Shown one piece after another: positions 26,869 through 36,718 of a stretch of 64,000 nucleotides of DNA. The notes beneath the pieces were generated by a model. That model worked only from the letters and a program-made list of their open reading frames with translations. It did not search any database and was not told the DNA's origin. The stretch's first letter is position 1. Each line of letters starts with the position of its first letter. A program made the translations under genes and the position numbers. The DNA is taken from contig NZ_JALNMH010000012.1 of the NCBI RefSeq assembly GCF_023156535.1, positions 62,001 through 126,000 on the forward strand, written 5' to 3'. The stretch comes from Pseudomarimonas salicorniae (GTDB lineage Bacteria; Pseudomonadota; Gammaproteobacteria; Xanthomonadales; Xanthomonadaceae).

Positions 26869-28908
26869 ATGAACTCAACGTTTCGCCTTTCGCTGGTCGC
26901 GCTGGCGGTCGGCATGGCCGCCCAGGCCGACGCCCGCAATCCCATTCCGATCGAGTCGCTTTCCCACGTTCCGGAGATCCAGTCGGTCTCGATGAGTGCC
27001 GATGGCCGCAACATCGTGGCCCTGGTCAAGGGCGGCGGCGAGGAGGGCGACACCGCCCTTGCCACCTGGAACGTCGATCGCCTCGAGGACGGCCCCAGGC
27101 TGACCGCTTCGGGCGACCGCATGAAGTTCATCGGCGCCTCGGCGCTGAAGGCCGACCGCATCCTGGTCGCCACCCGCCAGGAATTCACCGGCGCGCTGCA
27201 GGGCTGCGGCGAGGGCAAGACCACCGGCTCGACCAAGACCTTCGTGTCGAAGACCTATCTCACCGACGTCGAGCACAGCAAGTTCGACGAGGCCTTCGCC
27301 AAGAACGCGCGGCGCATCGGCATCAGCGAGCAGATGCAGCGCTGCCTCGAACTGACCGGCACCGCCAACCTGGTCAGCACCCTGCCGCTCGACCCCGAGA
27401 ACGTCATCGTCCAGCAGCTCAACCAGATGACCCTGACCTCGGAGTACGTGCTCTACAACCTCAAGACCGATGAGGCCAAGTCGCTGTTCCGCGGCACCGG
27501 GCGGACCTCGCCCGGCCTGTTCAACCCGCGCAACGGCGAGGTGCTGACCCGCACCGAGCTGGAGGAGGCCTCGAGCAAGGAGTTCGAGCAGAAGATCTAC
27601 ATCCGCAAGCCGGGCAGTGAAGAGTTCGAGCTGCACGAGAACCTTACCCGCAAGCTGTCCGACCGTTACACCTTCGAGTTCGTCGGCATCGACGAGGCCA
27701 GCGGCAAGTTCTACGTGCTGACCGACCTGTACTCGGACCGCGTCGAAGCGCGGATGTACGACGCGACGGCACGCAAGTTCGACAACGAGCCGCTGGTCGC
27801 CCATCCGGAGTTCTCGATCGGCGGCATCATCCAGGGCACCCGCGAGAGCGACTTCAACCAGGTGATCGGCTTCTCGGTGGCGGCCATGGTGCCGCAGGTG
27901 GTCTACGTGGATCCGGAGCTGAAATCCATCCACGAGGCGCTCGGCAAGCTCTACCCCGGGCAGCGGGTCAGCATCAGCGGCTACAACAGCGATCGCTCGC
28001 GGGTCCTGTTCGTCACCCAGAGCCATCGCCATCCGCCGGCCTACCACGTACTGCTGGACCGCAAGAAGGTCCTGACCCTCGGCCGCTCGCGCCCCTCGAT
28101 CAACCCCGAGGACATTGGCGAGCAGCGCTGGGTGACCTACAAGGCCCGCGACGGCCTGGAGATCCCCGGCATCCTCGATCTGCCCGCCGGCTGGACCAAG
28201 GATCAGGGCCCGCTGCCCACCGTCATCCATCCGCATGGCGGCCCTTGGTCGCGTGACGGCGGCGGCTGGGATGCCTCGGGCTGGGTGCCCTTCCTGACCT
28301 CGCGCGGCTACGCCGTGCTGCGTCCGCAGTACCGCGGCTCCAGCGGACTTGGCCGCAAGCTGTGGCTGGCCGGTGACAGCGAGTGGGGCCAGAAGATGCA
28401 GGACGACAAGGACGACGGCGCTGCCTGGCTGGTCGAGCAGGGCATCGCCGACCCGGATCGCCTGCACATCTTTGGCTACTCCTACGGCGGATTCGCCGCG
28501 GCCGCGGCCGTGGTGCGACCGGACAGCCCCTACCAGTGCGCGATCTCCGGTGCCCCGGTCACCGACCTCGCCCGCCTCGGCAATACCTGGAGCGACAGTC
28601 GCATCCAGCGCATCCTGCAGGGCCGCACGGTGACCGGCATGGATCCGATGAAGAACACCGACAAGGCGAATATCCCGGTGCTGCTCTTCGTCGGCGACCG
28701 TGACGTGCGCACGCCGTCCTGGCACGCCGAGGACTTCTACAAGGCGGTCAAGGACAAGGTCACGGCCCGCTACGAGCTGATCCCGGACCAGCCGCACAGC
28801 CTGCCCTGGTACCCGCGCCACTTCCGCACCCAGTTCAAGCTGATGGAAGAGTTCCTCAACGGCCCCTGCAAGTCGGGCGGCTCGAAGTCGGTGGCCGCCG
28901 CAAACTGA
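26869..28908 (+). CDS. Secreted S9 family (prolyl oligopeptidase-type) peptidase
   Basis: A 679-residue protein with a short signal peptide (about 1-22, MNSTFRLSLVALAVGMAAQA), an N-terminal beta-propeller-like region, and a C-terminal alpha/beta hydrolase domain. The catalytic triad is Ser538 (FGYSYGGF), Asp612 (VGDRDVRTP) and His643 (DQPHSLPW). It should cleave short peptides in the periplasm, presumably alongside the TonB receptor upstream. ATG 26869 has a weak GGGAAAC sequence upstream. A terminator follows 25 bases after the stop. Confidence 0.92.
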   Translation: MNSTFRLSLVALAVGMAAQADARNPIPIESLSHVPEIQSVSMSADGRNIVALVKGGGEEGDTALATWNVDRLEDGPRLTASGDRMKFIGASALKADRILVATRQEFTGALQGCGEGKTTGSTKTFVSKTYLTDVEHSKFDEAFAKNARRIGISEQMQRCLELTGTANLVSTLPLDPENVIVQQLNQMTLTSEYVLYNLKTDEAKSLFRGTGRTSPGLFNPRNGEVLTRTELEEASSKEFEQKIYIRKPGSEEFELHENLTRKLSDRYTFEFVGIDEASGKFYVLTDLYSDRVEARMYDATARKFDNEPLVAHPEFSIGGIIQGTRESDFNQVIGFSVAAMVPQVVYVDPELKSIHEALGKLYPGQRVSISGYNSDRSRVLFVTQSHRHPPAYHVLLDRKKVLTLGRSRPSINPEDIGEQRWVTYKARDGLEIPGILDLPAGWTKDQGPLPTVIHPHGGPWSRDGGGWDASGWVPFLTSRGYAVLRPQYRGSSGLGRKLWLAGDSEWGQKMQDDKDDGAAWLVEQGIADPDRLHIFGYSYGGFAAAAAVVRPDSPYQCAISGAPVTDLARLGNTWSDSRIQRILQGRTVTGMDPMKNTDKANIPVLLFVGDRDVRTPSWHAEDFYKAVKDKVTARYELIPDQPHSLPWYPRHFRTQFKLMEEFLNGPCKSGGSKSVAAAN

Positions 28909-28933
28909 GCGACGCGCCACGCAGCAACCTTTC

Positions 28934-28961
28934 GAACCCGGCTCCGGCCGGGTTCTTTTTT
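28934..28961 (+). terminator. Rho-independent terminator of the S9 peptidase gene
   Basis: A 9-bp stem (GAACCCGGC at 28934-28942 with GCCGGGTTC at 28947-28955), a TCCG loop and six T residues. Confidence 0.92.
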
Positions 28962-29038
28962 GGCGCAGGGTCCGGGAGCCATGGCACACCCGCGGGAGGG
29001 ACGGTGACCCGGGTTGAGACGCGCCGGGTGGTCACTTC

Positions 29039-29411
29039 GGGCGCGAAGAGGACCTTCCGCAGAACCCGAATGTAGGAGCCAGCTTGCTGGCGATAGACGT
29101 CCCGGATGGGACGATCGCCAGCAAGCTGGCTCCTACAGCAACGGTGCTGCCAGGTCCGGTTTGTGCCGCGAAGCAGCCCTTACCGCAGTCAAATTGTGGG
29201 AGTGCCCTCGGGCGCGACCGCGGAGACCCGCTCTGGCCGCAGTCTGTGGTGAATCTGGAGCGCTGCGGTCGCGCCCAAGGGCACTCCCACAGTCGGGCAC
29301 CGTTGGGGGTCAGCGAAGGCCTTTAGGGTTTGCCTTGGCGCACCGACATGGGCGTTCGGATGGTACGCCCGGTGCGGCAAGCCGCACCCTATGAATGTCC
29401 GGTTCGCGCCC
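29039..29411. repeat. Modular inverted-end element, long form (373 bp, A-B-C)
   Basis: The ends are GGGCGCGAAGAGGACC (29039) and GTCCGGTTCGCGCCC (to 29411). The A palindrome occupies 29072-29136, then a junction (GTCCGGTTTGTGCCGCGAAG near 29155-29174), the B hairpin (about 29196-29292) and the C palindrome (near 29380). It lies between the S9 peptidase terminator and metG. Confidence 0.87.
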
Positions 29412-29546
29412 GTTCTGCGCTCCCACCCCCGCTCGCAAGCAGGGTGAGATCCCGTCCACGCGAAACGAACGGCCCTCGCCAGCAACCGCTGCGCGGGTCT
29501 TCCGTGTCTCCGGACCCGCGTCCTCCGGTGGCCGTGTCCAATCTGG

Positions 29547-29552
29547 GATAAT
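29547..29552 (+). promoter_or_regulatory. Candidate -10 box of metG
   Basis: GATAAT lies 30 bases upstream of the metG ATG. A matching -35 box is not clear, and no Shine-Dalgarno sequence is seen before the ATG. Confidence 0.35.
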
Positions 29553-29581
29553 CGCGGGCCGCCTCGTCGCCTGCCCTGCCC

Positions 29582-31690
29582 ATGACCGGTTCACCCCAGC
29601 TGCTCGTCTCCTGCGCCCTGCCCTATGCCAACGGCCATCTGCACCTTGGCCACCTGGTCGGCTACATCCAGGGCGACATCTGGGTGCGCGCGCAGCGCAT
29701 GCAGGGGCGCCACGCGCGCTTCGTCTGCGCGGACGACACCCACGGCACGCCGATCATGCTGGCCGCGGAAAAGGTCGGACAGACGCCCGAGCAGTTCATT
29801 GCCGGGATGAAGGCCAGCCACGAGCGCGACTTTGCTGACTTCCACGTCGTCTGGGACCAGTACCGCTCGACCCACGACGCCGAGAACCGTGCGCTGACCG
29901 AGCGAATCTACGCACAGCTCAAGGCCGGCGGTCATATTGCCAGCCGGTCAATCGAGCAGTTCTACGATCCGCTGCGACAGATGTTCCTGCCCGACCGCTA
30001 CATCAAGGGCGAGTGCCCGCGCTGCGGCACCGCCGACCAGTACGGCGACAACTGCGAGAACTGCGGCGCCACCTACTCACCGACCGAACTGAAGAACCCG
30101 CGCTCGGCGGTCTCCGGCGCGACGCCGGAGCTGCGCGAGTCGGTGCACTTCTTCTTCAAGCTGGGCGACTTTTCCGGCGCCCTGCAGAACTGGCTGAAGG
30201 GCGACGTCGCCCATTCGGGGGTCAAGGCCAAGCTGCGCGAGTGGCTGGACTCCGAAGGCGGTCTTCGCGACTGGGACATCTCCCGCGACGCGCCCTACTT
30301 CGGCTTCGAGATCCCGGGTGAGCCGGGCAAGTTCTTCTATGTCTGGCTGGATGCGCCGATCGGCTACCTCACCGCCCTGCAGGCGCAGTGCGCCGTCGAT
30401 GGCGGCGACTTCGAGGCCCTGATGCGGCCGGGCGACCATGCCGAGCTGCACCACTTCATCGGCAAGGACATCGTCAACTTCCACGGCCTTTTCTGGCCGG
30501 CGGTGCTGCATGGCGCCGGCTGGCGCCAGCCGGCGGCCCTGCACGTGAACGGCTACCTGACCGTCAACGGCGCGAAGATGAGCAAGTCGCGCGGCACCTT
30601 CATCCGGGCCCGCACCTACCTCGACTCGGGGCTCAATCCCGAGTACCTGCGTTACTACTTCGCGGCCAAGTCCTCCGGCGGTGTCGACGACCTCGACCTC
30701 AACCTCGAGGACTTCGTGCAGCGGGTAAACGCCGACCTGGTCGGCAAGTTCGTCAATATCGCCAGCCGCTGCGCCGGCTTCCTCGGCAAGCGCTTCGAGG
30801 GCCGCCTGACGCCCGCTCCCAGCGAGGCCTCGCTCGCCTTCTACCGCGAGTCGTACGCTGCGCTGGTCCGCGACTGCCTGACGCCGGGCCGCGGCTACAC
30901 CTCCGGCAACTTCATCGAGGCGATCCGCAGCATCATGGCCGTGGCCGACGCCACCAACGAGCTGATCGCTGCCAGGGCGCCCTGGCAGCTGGCCAAGCAG
31001 GAGGGCCAGGACGCAGCGCTGCACGATATCTGCTCACTGGCCCTGAACCAGTTCCGCCTGCTTGCCGGCTTCCTCGCCCCGATCCTGCCCGAGACCGCCC
31101 GCCGCGCCGCGGAGATCCTGAACACCTCACTCGATCGTTTCGACGCACTGGCCGAGCCGCTGGTCGACCACCTGATCCAGCCCTACCAGGCGCTGCTGAC
31201 CCGGGTCGACCCGAAACAGATCGAAGCCATGGTCGAGGCGTCCAAGGAGTCGCTGCAGGCCGCGCCTGCGGCCGACGCCGCCCAGCCCGACCCCAACAAC
31301 GCTGCAAAGAAGAAGAGCCCCACCGTGACCGCCAACGAATCCCCGAACGCAACGCCCGAGACCATCGCCATTTCCGACTTCGCCAAGCTCGACCTGCGCA
31401 TCGGCAAGGTGCTCGAATGCGACTTCGTCGAAGGGTCGGACAAGCTGCTGCGCTTCAAGCTCGACGCCGGTTCGCTGGGCGAGCGGCAGATCTTCTCCGG
31501 CATCCGCGCCAGCTACGGCGAGCCCGAAAAGCTGGTCGGGCGCAGCGTCGTGTTCATCGCCAACCTCGCGCCGCGCAAGATGCGCTTCGGCGTCTCCGAA
31601 GGGATGATCCTGTCTGCCGGCTTCGACGGCGGCGACCTGTTCCTGCTGGATGCCGACGCCGGCGCCGAAGCGGGCATGCCGGTGCGCTGA
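29582..31690 (+). CDS. metG: Methionyl-tRNA synthetase
   Basis: Charges tRNA-Met. The 702-residue protein has the class I HIGH-type motif ([11 protein letters not shown], about residues 15-25), a zinc knuckle with two CxxC pairs ([18 protein letters not shown]), the KMSKS loop at 332-336, and a C-terminal tRNA-binding OB domain ([15 protein letters not shown], then [19 protein letters not shown]) joined by an Ala/Pro/Lys linker. The last domain makes it the long, dimeric form. ATG 29582 gives [21 protein letters not shown]. The rnfA start follows 58 bases after the stop. Confidence 0.96.
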   Translation: MTGSPQLLVSCALPYANGHLHLGHLVGYIQGDIWVRAQRMQGRHARFVCADDTHGTPIMLAAEKVGQTPEQFIAGMKASHERDFADFHVVWDQYRSTHDAENRALTERIYAQLKAGGHIASRSIEQFYDPLRQMFLPDRYIKGECPRCGTADQYGDNCENCGATYSPTELKNPRSAVSGATPELRESVHFFFKLGDFSGALQNWLKGDVAHSGVKAKLREWLDSEGGLRDWDISRDAPYFGFEIPGEPGKFFYVWLDAPIGYLTALQAQCAVDGGDFEALMRPGDHAELHHFIGKDIVNFHGLFWPAVLHGAGWRQPAALHVNGYLTVNGAKMSKSRGTFIRARTYLDSGLNPEYLRYYFAAKSSGGVDDLDLNLEDFVQRVNADLVGKFVNIASRCAGFLGKRFEGRLTPAPSEASLAFYRESYAALVRDCLTPGRGYTSGNFIEAIRSIMAVADATNELIAARAPWQLAKQEGQDAALHDICSLALNQFRLLAGFLAPILPETARRAAEILNTSLDRFDALAEPLVDHLIQPYQALLTRVDPKQIEAMVEASKESLQAAPAADAAQPDPNNAAKKKSPTVTANESPNATPETIAISDFAKLDLRIGKVLECDFVEGSDKLLRFKLDAGSLGERQIFSGIRASYGEPEKLVGRSVVFIANLAPRKMRFGVSEGMILSAGFDGGDLFLLDADAGAEAGMPVR

Positions 31691-31748
31691 TGCCGACCGG
31701 GGAGCGGCAGGGTCGCGGAGGCCAAGGATCGGGGCAGCGCTTCGACTG

Positions 31749-32327
31749 ATGGAGTCCCTGGCGCTTACCTTTCTCGGCGCGGCCCTGGTCAACAACTTCG
31801 TCCTGGCCAAGTTCCTCGGTCTGTGCCCGTTCATGGGCGTGTCGAAGAACCTCGACACCGCCTACGGCATGGCCCTGGCTACCGGCTTCGTGCTCACCCT
31901 CTCGGCCCTCCTGGCCTGGATGATCCATCACTGGCTGCTGGTTCCGCTTGGGCTCGAACACCTGCGCACGCTGGGCTTCATCCTGGTCATCGCATCGGTG
32001 GTGCAGTTCACCGAGCAGCTGATGCGCGCGCGCAGCCCGCTTCTGTACCGCACCCTGGGCATCTTCCTGCCGCTGATCACCACCAACTGTGCCGTGCTCG
32101 GCGTCGCCCTGCTCAACGTGCAGGCCGAACATGACCTGCTGCACGCGATCCTCTCGGGCTTCGGCGCCGCGGTCGGGTTCGGCCTGGTGCTGGTGCTGTT
32201 CGCCGCGATGCGCGAGCGGCTTGAGGCCTCGCCCGTGCCCGCGCCGCTGCGCGGGACTCCGATTGCCCTGGTCACTGCCGCGCTGATGGCCCTGGCCTTC
32301 ATGGGCTTTGCCGGGTTCGACCGCTGA
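31749..32327 (+). CDS. rsxA: RnfA/RsxA electron transport membrane subunit
   Basis: A 192-residue inner-membrane protein of the Rnf (Rsx) electron transfer complex. It has six hydrophobic segments and family motifs [19 protein letters not shown] and [19 protein letters not shown], each with a conserved cysteine implicated in binding an intramembrane [2Fe-2S] cluster. It directly precedes rnfB, with stop and start sharing one base (TGATG). Rnf C, D, G and E are not found downstream. Confidence 0.93.
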   Translation: MESLALTFLGAALVNNFVLAKFLGLCPFMGVSKNLDTAYGMALATGFVLTLSALLAWMIHHWLLVPLGLEHLRTLGFILVIASVVQFTEQLMRARSPLLYRTLGIFLPLITTNCAVLGVALLNVQAEHDLLHAILSGFGAAVGFGLVLVLFAAMRERLEASPVPAPLRGTPIALVTAALMALAFMGFAGFDR

Positions 32328-32866
32328 TGACGGCCGTGCTCGCGATCACCGCGCTCTGCCTCATCCTTGGAGGACTGCTGGGCTGGGCTGCCTGGCGCTT
32401 TCGCGCCGACGAGGACAGCCTGGTCGATGAGATCGACGCCGTCCTGCCGCAGACCCAGTGCGCCCAGTGCGGCTACCCCGGCTGCCGGCCCTACGCCGAG
32501 GCCATCGCACGCGGCGAGGCGGACATCAACCAGTGCCCGCCCGGTGGCGAGGACGGCGTCCGCGCCCTGGCCCGCCTGCTCGGCGTCGAAGCCAAGCCGC
32601 TGTCCGCCGAGCACGGCGAGCACAAGCCGCCGCAGGTCGCCTACATCCGCGAGCCGGAGTGCATCGGCTGCGCCAAATGCATCGACGCCTGCCCGGTCGA
32701 TGCGATCGTCGGCGCCAGCCGGCTGATGCACACCGTCGTCGCAGATCTGTGCACAGGCTGCGAACTCTGCCTGCCACCCTGCCCGGTCGACTGCATCGAT
32801 CTGATCCCCGCTCCGCGGCCCGTGCTGCTGCCCAGACGGCCGGATCTGGCGGAGCGTGAAGGATAG
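32327..32866 (+). CDS. rsxB: RnfB/RsxB iron-sulfur subunit
   Basis: A 179-residue protein with an N-terminal membrane anchor ([15 protein letters not shown]), the N-terminal [4Fe-4S] motif (CAQCGYPGC and a fourth Cys about 18 residues on), and two ferredoxin-type sites ([12 protein letters not shown] and [15 protein letters not shown]). In the full complex RnfB passes electrons between ferredoxin and the membrane part. Here the gene is the last of the operon and is followed 4 bases later by a repeat element, then by an opposite-strand gene. What the AB pair does without the rest is not known from the sequence. Confidence 0.93.
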   Translation: MTAVLAITALCLILGGLLGWAAWRFRADEDSLVDEIDAVLPQTQCAQCGYPGCRPYAEAIARGEADINQCPPGGEDGVRALARLLGVEAKPLSAEHGEHKPPQVAYIREPECIGCAKCIDACPVDAIVGASRLMHTVVADLCTGCELCLPPCPVDCIDLIPAPRPVLLPRRPDLAEREG

Positions 32867-32870
32867 GAAG

Positions 32871-33133
32871 GGGCGCGAAGCAGACGTTCGCCACCGCCCC
32901 CGATCGGCCGTGCTCTTCGTAGGAGCGGACATGGCCGCGACCGCGGAGATTCGCTCTGGCCGCGGTCCATGGTGAACATGCCGCGTCGCGGTCGCGCCCA
33001 TGTGCGCTCCTACGGTCGGGCTTCGTTGGGCGTCAGCGAAGCCTCATAGGGAGCGCCTTGGCGCACCGATACGGGCGTTCGGACGGTACGCCCGGTGCGG
33101 CCAGCCGCACCCTATGAATGTCTGCTTTGCGCC
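32871..33133. repeat. Modular inverted-end element, mid form (263 bp)
   Basis: It runs from GGGCGCGAAGCAGACGTTC (32871) to GTCTGCTTTGCGCC (33133) as inverted ends. Inside lie the B hairpin (about 32921-33015, arms near GGAGCGGACATGGCCGCGAC) and the C palindrome (GGTGCGGCCAGCCGCACC near 33096). It is the opposite orientation of the copy at 4889. It starts 4 bases after the rsxB stop and ends 11 bases before the VOC stop. Confidence 0.85.
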
Positions 33134-33144
33134 GATACCGCCGC

Positions 33145-33588
33145 TCACCGATAGACGTCGATATCCTTGGCGAAGAGCGCGTCAATGTCGCGGAAGGCCT
33201 TGAACTCAAGGGCGTTTCCACTGGGGTCGCGAACGAAGCAGGTGGCCTGCTCGCCGAGACGGCCCTCGAAGCGCACGTAGGGATCGATCAGGAAGGGCAC
33301 GTCGGCGGCGCGCAGTCGGGCGACCATCGGCTGGAACTCATCCCAGCCGAGCACCGCGCCGAAGTGCGAAGCAGGCACCTCATGCCCGTCCACCGCATTG
33401 CTGGCCGCGGCGGGGTGCGCTTCGGGCGCGACCAGATGGGCCACCAGCTGGTGGCCGAAGAAGTCGAAGTCGATCCAGTTGGCGGACTCGCGACCGGTGG
33501 CGCAGCCCAGCACGCCGGCGTAGAAGCCGCGCGCCGCCTCGAGGTCGGTGACCGGAAAGGCCAGATGGAAACGCGGGCGCTCGGCCAT
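33145..33588 (-). CDS. VOC family (glyoxalase-like) protein
   Basis: A 147-residue protein of the vicinal-oxygen-chelate fold, with the opening [23 protein letters not shown], a central HFGAVL and the closing [15 protein letters not shown]. Histidine and glutamate positions that would bind a divalent metal are kept. The substrate cannot be named; such proteins include dioxygenases, glyoxalases and resistance proteins. ATG 33588 is clear. It is a single gene, divergent from the following DUF4124-like gene. Confidence 0.85.
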   Translation of the reverse strand: MAERPRFHLAFPVTDLEAARGFYAGVLGCATGRESANWIDFDFFGHQLVAHLVAPEAHPAAASNAVDGHEVPASHFGAVLGWDEFQPMVARLRAADVPFLIDPYVRFEGRLGEQATCFVRDPSGNALEFKAFRDIDALFAKDIDVYR

Positions 33589-33676
33589 ATTTCTCAACTC
33601 CTTGTTAAGTTCCACGGCGCCGACCAGAGGCGGGGTTTGCGCGTATGCTAGGGCAAACCCGACCCGCCGCCCATGC

Positions 33677-34351
33677 ATGAACCTGCGCCTGCCAGCCTTC
33701 GCCCTGTTGATGCTCCTGCCCGCCGTACCGGTCGCAAAGGAGTCGGAAAACGCCCTCTACCGCTGCCGCGGCAACGACGGCGTGACCAGTTTCCAACAAA
33801 AGCCCTGCGGCGAAGACCAGCTGGATGCGGGACGGATCCCCTACGATCCGATGGAGGCGCCGCCCCGCGCCGCGCCGGCCGCGGCCGTGGCGCCCGCCCC
33901 CCCTGCTGCGCTTCCGCCCCCCTCCCCCACGCCTGCCGAGTCTGAGAACGCATCCATCGAGGCCGACGAGCCGGTCGGCGAGCCCACCGTGGGCTCCCCT
34001 CCGCCACCGGCCCAGTTCTCGGGCACGCCGGCGGTGAGCGAGCCGCCCAGCGATGCGGTGGAATGCCTGCGCCCTGACAGCAGCACCTACATCCGCAGCG
34101 GCGAGTGCGAGCGCAGCCGGTTCGGCGGAGAGAAGATCGAGGGCTTCGTGATCGACGAGGAGACCGGAGGGCGGGTCTGGATGGAGACCGTCACCCCGCT
34201 GCGCGAGGTGCTTGACCCGGCCCGCGCCCTGACCCGCCTCGAGGCCTGCGAGCTGGCCAAGCTGCACATCGAGCAGATCAACGCCGGCAAGGCAGAGGGC
34301 GGCGTCTATCTGGCCGATGCCCGAAAGGTCCGCGACCGCCACTGCGACTAG
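33677..34351 (+). CDS. Secreted DUF4124-like protein with proline-rich linker
   Basis: A 224-residue exported protein with a signal peptide ([20 protein letters not shown]), then a DUF4124-like stretch ([22 protein letters not shown]) with two cysteines. A long Pro/Ala-rich linker (about residues 58-115) leads to a C-terminal domain with two further cysteine pairs. Function unknown; DUF4124 domains are common in cell-envelope proteins of this group. It is a single gene between a divergent VOC gene and a convergent zinc-finger gene. Confidence 0.72.
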   Translation: MNLRLPAFALLMLLPAVPVAKESENALYRCRGNDGVTSFQQKPCGEDQLDAGRIPYDPMEAPPRAAPAAAVAPAPPAALPPPSPTPAESENASIEADEPVGEPTVGSPPPPAQFSGTPAVSEPPSDAVECLRPDSSTYIRSGECERSRFGGEKIEGFVIDEETGGRVWMETVTPLREVLDPARALTRLEACELAKLHIEQINAGKAEGGVYLADARKVRDRHCD

Positions 34352-34380
34352 GGCGCCACCAGACCGGGGCCATTACACGC

Positions 34381-34647
34381 TCAGCGCAGCTGGCTGTCCT
34401 TGCTGCCGCGCCGGTTGTAGCCTGCGGCCGCAGCCTGTTCGCGATCGGCTGCCTCCTGGCAGGCAACGCAGAGGCGCACGCCCGGCAGGGCCCGACGACG
34501 GGCCTCGGGTATCTCGGCATCGCATTCTTCGCAGTGGCTGCGACCGGGCCCCGCGGGCAGCTGGCTTCGGGCACGCTTGATCGCGTCCTTCACGGTCGCG
34601 TCGATCTGATCCTGCACGGCGCCGTCGCCGGCCCATCCCGTCGCCAT
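34381..34647 (-). CDS. DksA/TraR-type zinc finger protein (YbiI-like)
   Basis: An 88-residue small protein with the C4 zinc finger CEECDAEIPEARR and LCVACQ (CxxC, then CxxC 17 residues later) and the family ending YNRRGSKDSQLR. It is very close to E. coli YbiI in layout. DksA/TraR proteins bind the RNA polymerase secondary channel, but this short group lacks the coiled-coil tip, so a direct polymerase role is uncertain. ATG 34647 gives MATGWAGDGAVQDQID. Confidence 0.9.
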   Translation of the reverse strand: MATGWAGDGAVQDQIDATVKDAIKRARSQLPAGPGRSHCEECDAEIPEARRRALPGVRLCVACQEAADREQAAAAGYNRRGSKDSQLR

Positions 34648-34698
34648 GACGCATCCTCCTGAATCGAGCCTCCATTGTACGGCGTTGCGGAAGGGGGG

Positions 34699-35115
34699 CT
34701 ACCCGCCCACTTGCGAGACGTCGTCAGCCCGCCGGGCCCAGGCTGCAAGCAAGGATCGGGACACGCCCAGCAACAGCCACCACGCTGCCAATCCGAAGCC
34801 GAACAGGTGCGAGCTCCAGGCCATGTGCAGGGCCGTCCACTTCCCGGGCGGGGCGCCCAGCCCGACGTAGAGCTGATACGCGAGGTTGATCGCGATCGGC
34901 AGGCCGAGCAGGAGTCCGCCGGTGCCCCGCGACCATCGCGGGTCGATGAAGAACGAGACCCCCAGCACCATCAGACAGGGGCCGATCGCCAGCAGGGCCC
35001 CGGCAAAGGTAAGACCCTGCAGGGTCAGTACCGTCGCGCTGGCCAGCACACCGGCGCCCCCGAGCAGGACGAGCACCGGCACCTTCTGCCAACCCATCCG
35101 CTCAGGCCTGTCCAT
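34699..35115 (-). CDS. Hypothetical membrane protein
   Basis: A 138-residue protein with about four hydrophobic segments and no recognised domain. It starts inside the 3' end of the FAD oxidase gene, overlapping it by 14 bases, so the two are probably translated together. This may make it a membrane partner of the oxidase, which is inference only. Confidence 0.65.
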   Translation of the reverse strand: MDRPERMGWQKVPVLVLLGGAGVLASATVLTLQGLTFAGALLAIGPCLMVLGVSFFIDPRWSRGTGGLLLGLPIAINLAYQLYVGLGAPPGKWTALHMAWSSHLFGFGLAAWWLLLGVSRSLLAAWARRADDVSQVGG

Positions 35116-36619
35116 CGAGGTCTCCCCTCGCTGCGCGGCTGCCCAGGATGCGCGACAGTCGTTCGAACCAGCTGCTGCTCAAGACCTCGCCGGGGTCCAG
35201 CCGTCGCTTGGCGGCGACGAAACGGTCCACGTCCGGGTAGGCCGCGCGAAGCTGTGCTGCCGAGGCGTGCAGCCCATAGCTCAGATAAAAGCTGCCGCCG
35301 AAACCCAGCGCCAGATCGTAGAGCTGGCGTAGGTCGCGATGCATCCTCAGCATGCCCTCCTGATCGTGGCGGACGTGCAGGTTCAGTACCACGCAGGCCC
35401 GGTCATCCCGGGCCCAGCTGAGCAGGGTCTCGGCGTCACGGCGGATCTGCCGCACGGTGCCGTACACCACATCCATCCCGGACTCGCGACACAGGCAGGC
35501 CAGGGCGCCAAGGAACCGCCCGATCTCATTCGGTGGAACGTAGAGTTCTGTGATCACCTCCGAGCCGCGATGCCCGAGCCCGGCGTCGATGGCGGAGTGA
35601 TAGCCATCGAGGTAGACCCCGAACTGGTGGTCATCGGAGGCATAGCGCTGCCCGTGGGTGGACAGATAGAACCCGCTGTAGCGGCGGAACGCCTCGCTCT
35701 TGTCGACATGCGCCAGGCGCAGCAGCTCCTGCCAGTCGGAGGCCGACAGCGTCGCGCCCGCCCCGGCATCCTGCAGCTCGCCCTCGGTGGGCAGATAGCA
35801 GGCGAGGATGCCAAGGTCCATGAAGTCCGCCGACCGCGGATCGATCGCGAACTGGAAGTCACCGAAGCGGGCGCCCTCCCGCCGCGCGGACTCGAAGGCC
35901 TCGGCCAGCCCGTCGCGGCGCAGCAGACGCACTGATCGCTGAAGCAGCTGGCGCGGTCGCAGCCGCAGGGTGAGATCGCTGACCACCCCGAACAGGCCAT
36001 AGCCGCCGACTGCGAGCGAGAACAGCTCGGGTTCGCGCTGCCTGTCGACTTCCAGCGCGCAGCCCTGCGGCAGGACCAGGGTAAACCTCTCGATATCGTC
36101 GACCAGGGGTGGACGATCCAGCCCGCGGCCGTGGATGTTGGAGGCCAGCGAGCCGCCGAGGCTGAAGTCGTCGGCACCGGTCTGCTTCTGGGCGATCGAC
36201 CAGCCGCGCCCCGCGCCATCTCGGCGCGCCGCCAGAAAACGCTGCAGGGCCGGCCAGCGCGTGCCGGCGGCGACCTGTACCAGACCCCGATCAGCGTCGA
36301 AATCAAGCACTCCGGCCATTCTCCGCGTATCCAGCAGCCATCCGTCCTCGAGGAACTGCTGGCCACCCATGGCGTGCTGGGCGCCGGCGCAGGCGACGCT
36401 CTTGCCTGCACTGCGCGCCTCGACGAGCAGCTCGGCGACCTCCTCCGGCCCTTCGGGCAGGAAGACCCTGGCGTGGCGCGTCGGGTTCAGCCGGCTGTGA
36501 ATGTCGTTGCGGTAGCGGTTGCGGGCATCGACCAGCGAGCCCGCCGCTCCGGGCGGGGCCCCGCGCTGAAGAACGCGCACGGGGGCGGGAGGCGGGGCAA
36601 GGGCGTGCTGGGCGTGCAT
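35102..36619 (-). CDS. FAD-binding oxidoreductase (PCMH-type FAD-linked oxidase)
   Basis: A 505-residue soluble flavoprotein with the PCMH FAD-binding fold (VACAGAQHAMGGQQFLEDGW, then AGTRWPALQRFL and SLGGSLASNIHGRG, residues about 60-165) and a C-terminal FAD-linked oxidase domain ending in YPDVDRFVAAKRRLDPGEVL. The family oxidises alcohols, sugars or lactones; the substrate is unknown. ATG 36619 is preferred to an in-frame TTG at 36646. It is divergent from an HTH regulator with an inverted repeat between them, so it is the likely target of that regulator. Confidence 0.85.
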   Translation of the reverse strand: MHAQHALAPPPAPVRVLQRGAPPGAAGSLVDARNRYRNDIHSRLNPTRHARVFLPEGPEEVAELLVEARSAGKSVACAGAQHAMGGQQFLEDGWLLDTRRMAGVLDFDADRGLVQVAAGTRWPALQRFLAARRDGAGRGWSIAQKQTGADDFSLGGSLASNIHGRGLDRPPLVDDIERFTLVLPQGCALEVDRQREPELFSLAVGGYGLFGVVSDLTLRLRPRQLLQRSVRLLRRDGLAEAFESARREGARFGDFQFAIDPRSADFMDLGILACYLPTEGELQDAGAGATLSASDWQELLRLAHVDKSEAFRRYSGFYLSTHGQRYASDDHQFGVYLDGYHSAIDAGLGHRGSEVITELYVPPNEIGRFLGALACLCRESGMDVVYGTVRQIRRDAETLLSWARDDRACVVLNLHVRHDQEGMLRMHRDLRQLYDLALGFGGSFYLSYGLHASAAQLRAAYPDVDRFVAAKRRLDPGEVLSSSWFERLSRILGSRAARGDLDGQA

Positions 36620-36688
36620 GGCCGATTCCGGTGTGGGGTGCGGCAAGCCAATCGCGCGGCGTAGCGTCTCGCAACCTTATCCGGCAAA

Positions 36689-36705
36689 GTATCGTTATTC
36701 GATAC
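36689..36705. promoter_or_regulatory. Candidate operator, perfect inverted repeat
   Basis: GTATCG and CGATAC are separated by TTATT, in the 99-base intergenic gap between the FAD oxidase and the divergent HTH regulator. The symmetry and position suit a dimeric repressor acting on both promoters. Confidence 0.55.
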
Positions 36706-36718
36706 CCGAGGGCCTGTC

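Noticed and set aside
26875-28989. Long minus-strand frame opposite the S9 peptidase
   Set aside because: Same reason: antisense of a gene with an intact catalytic triad.
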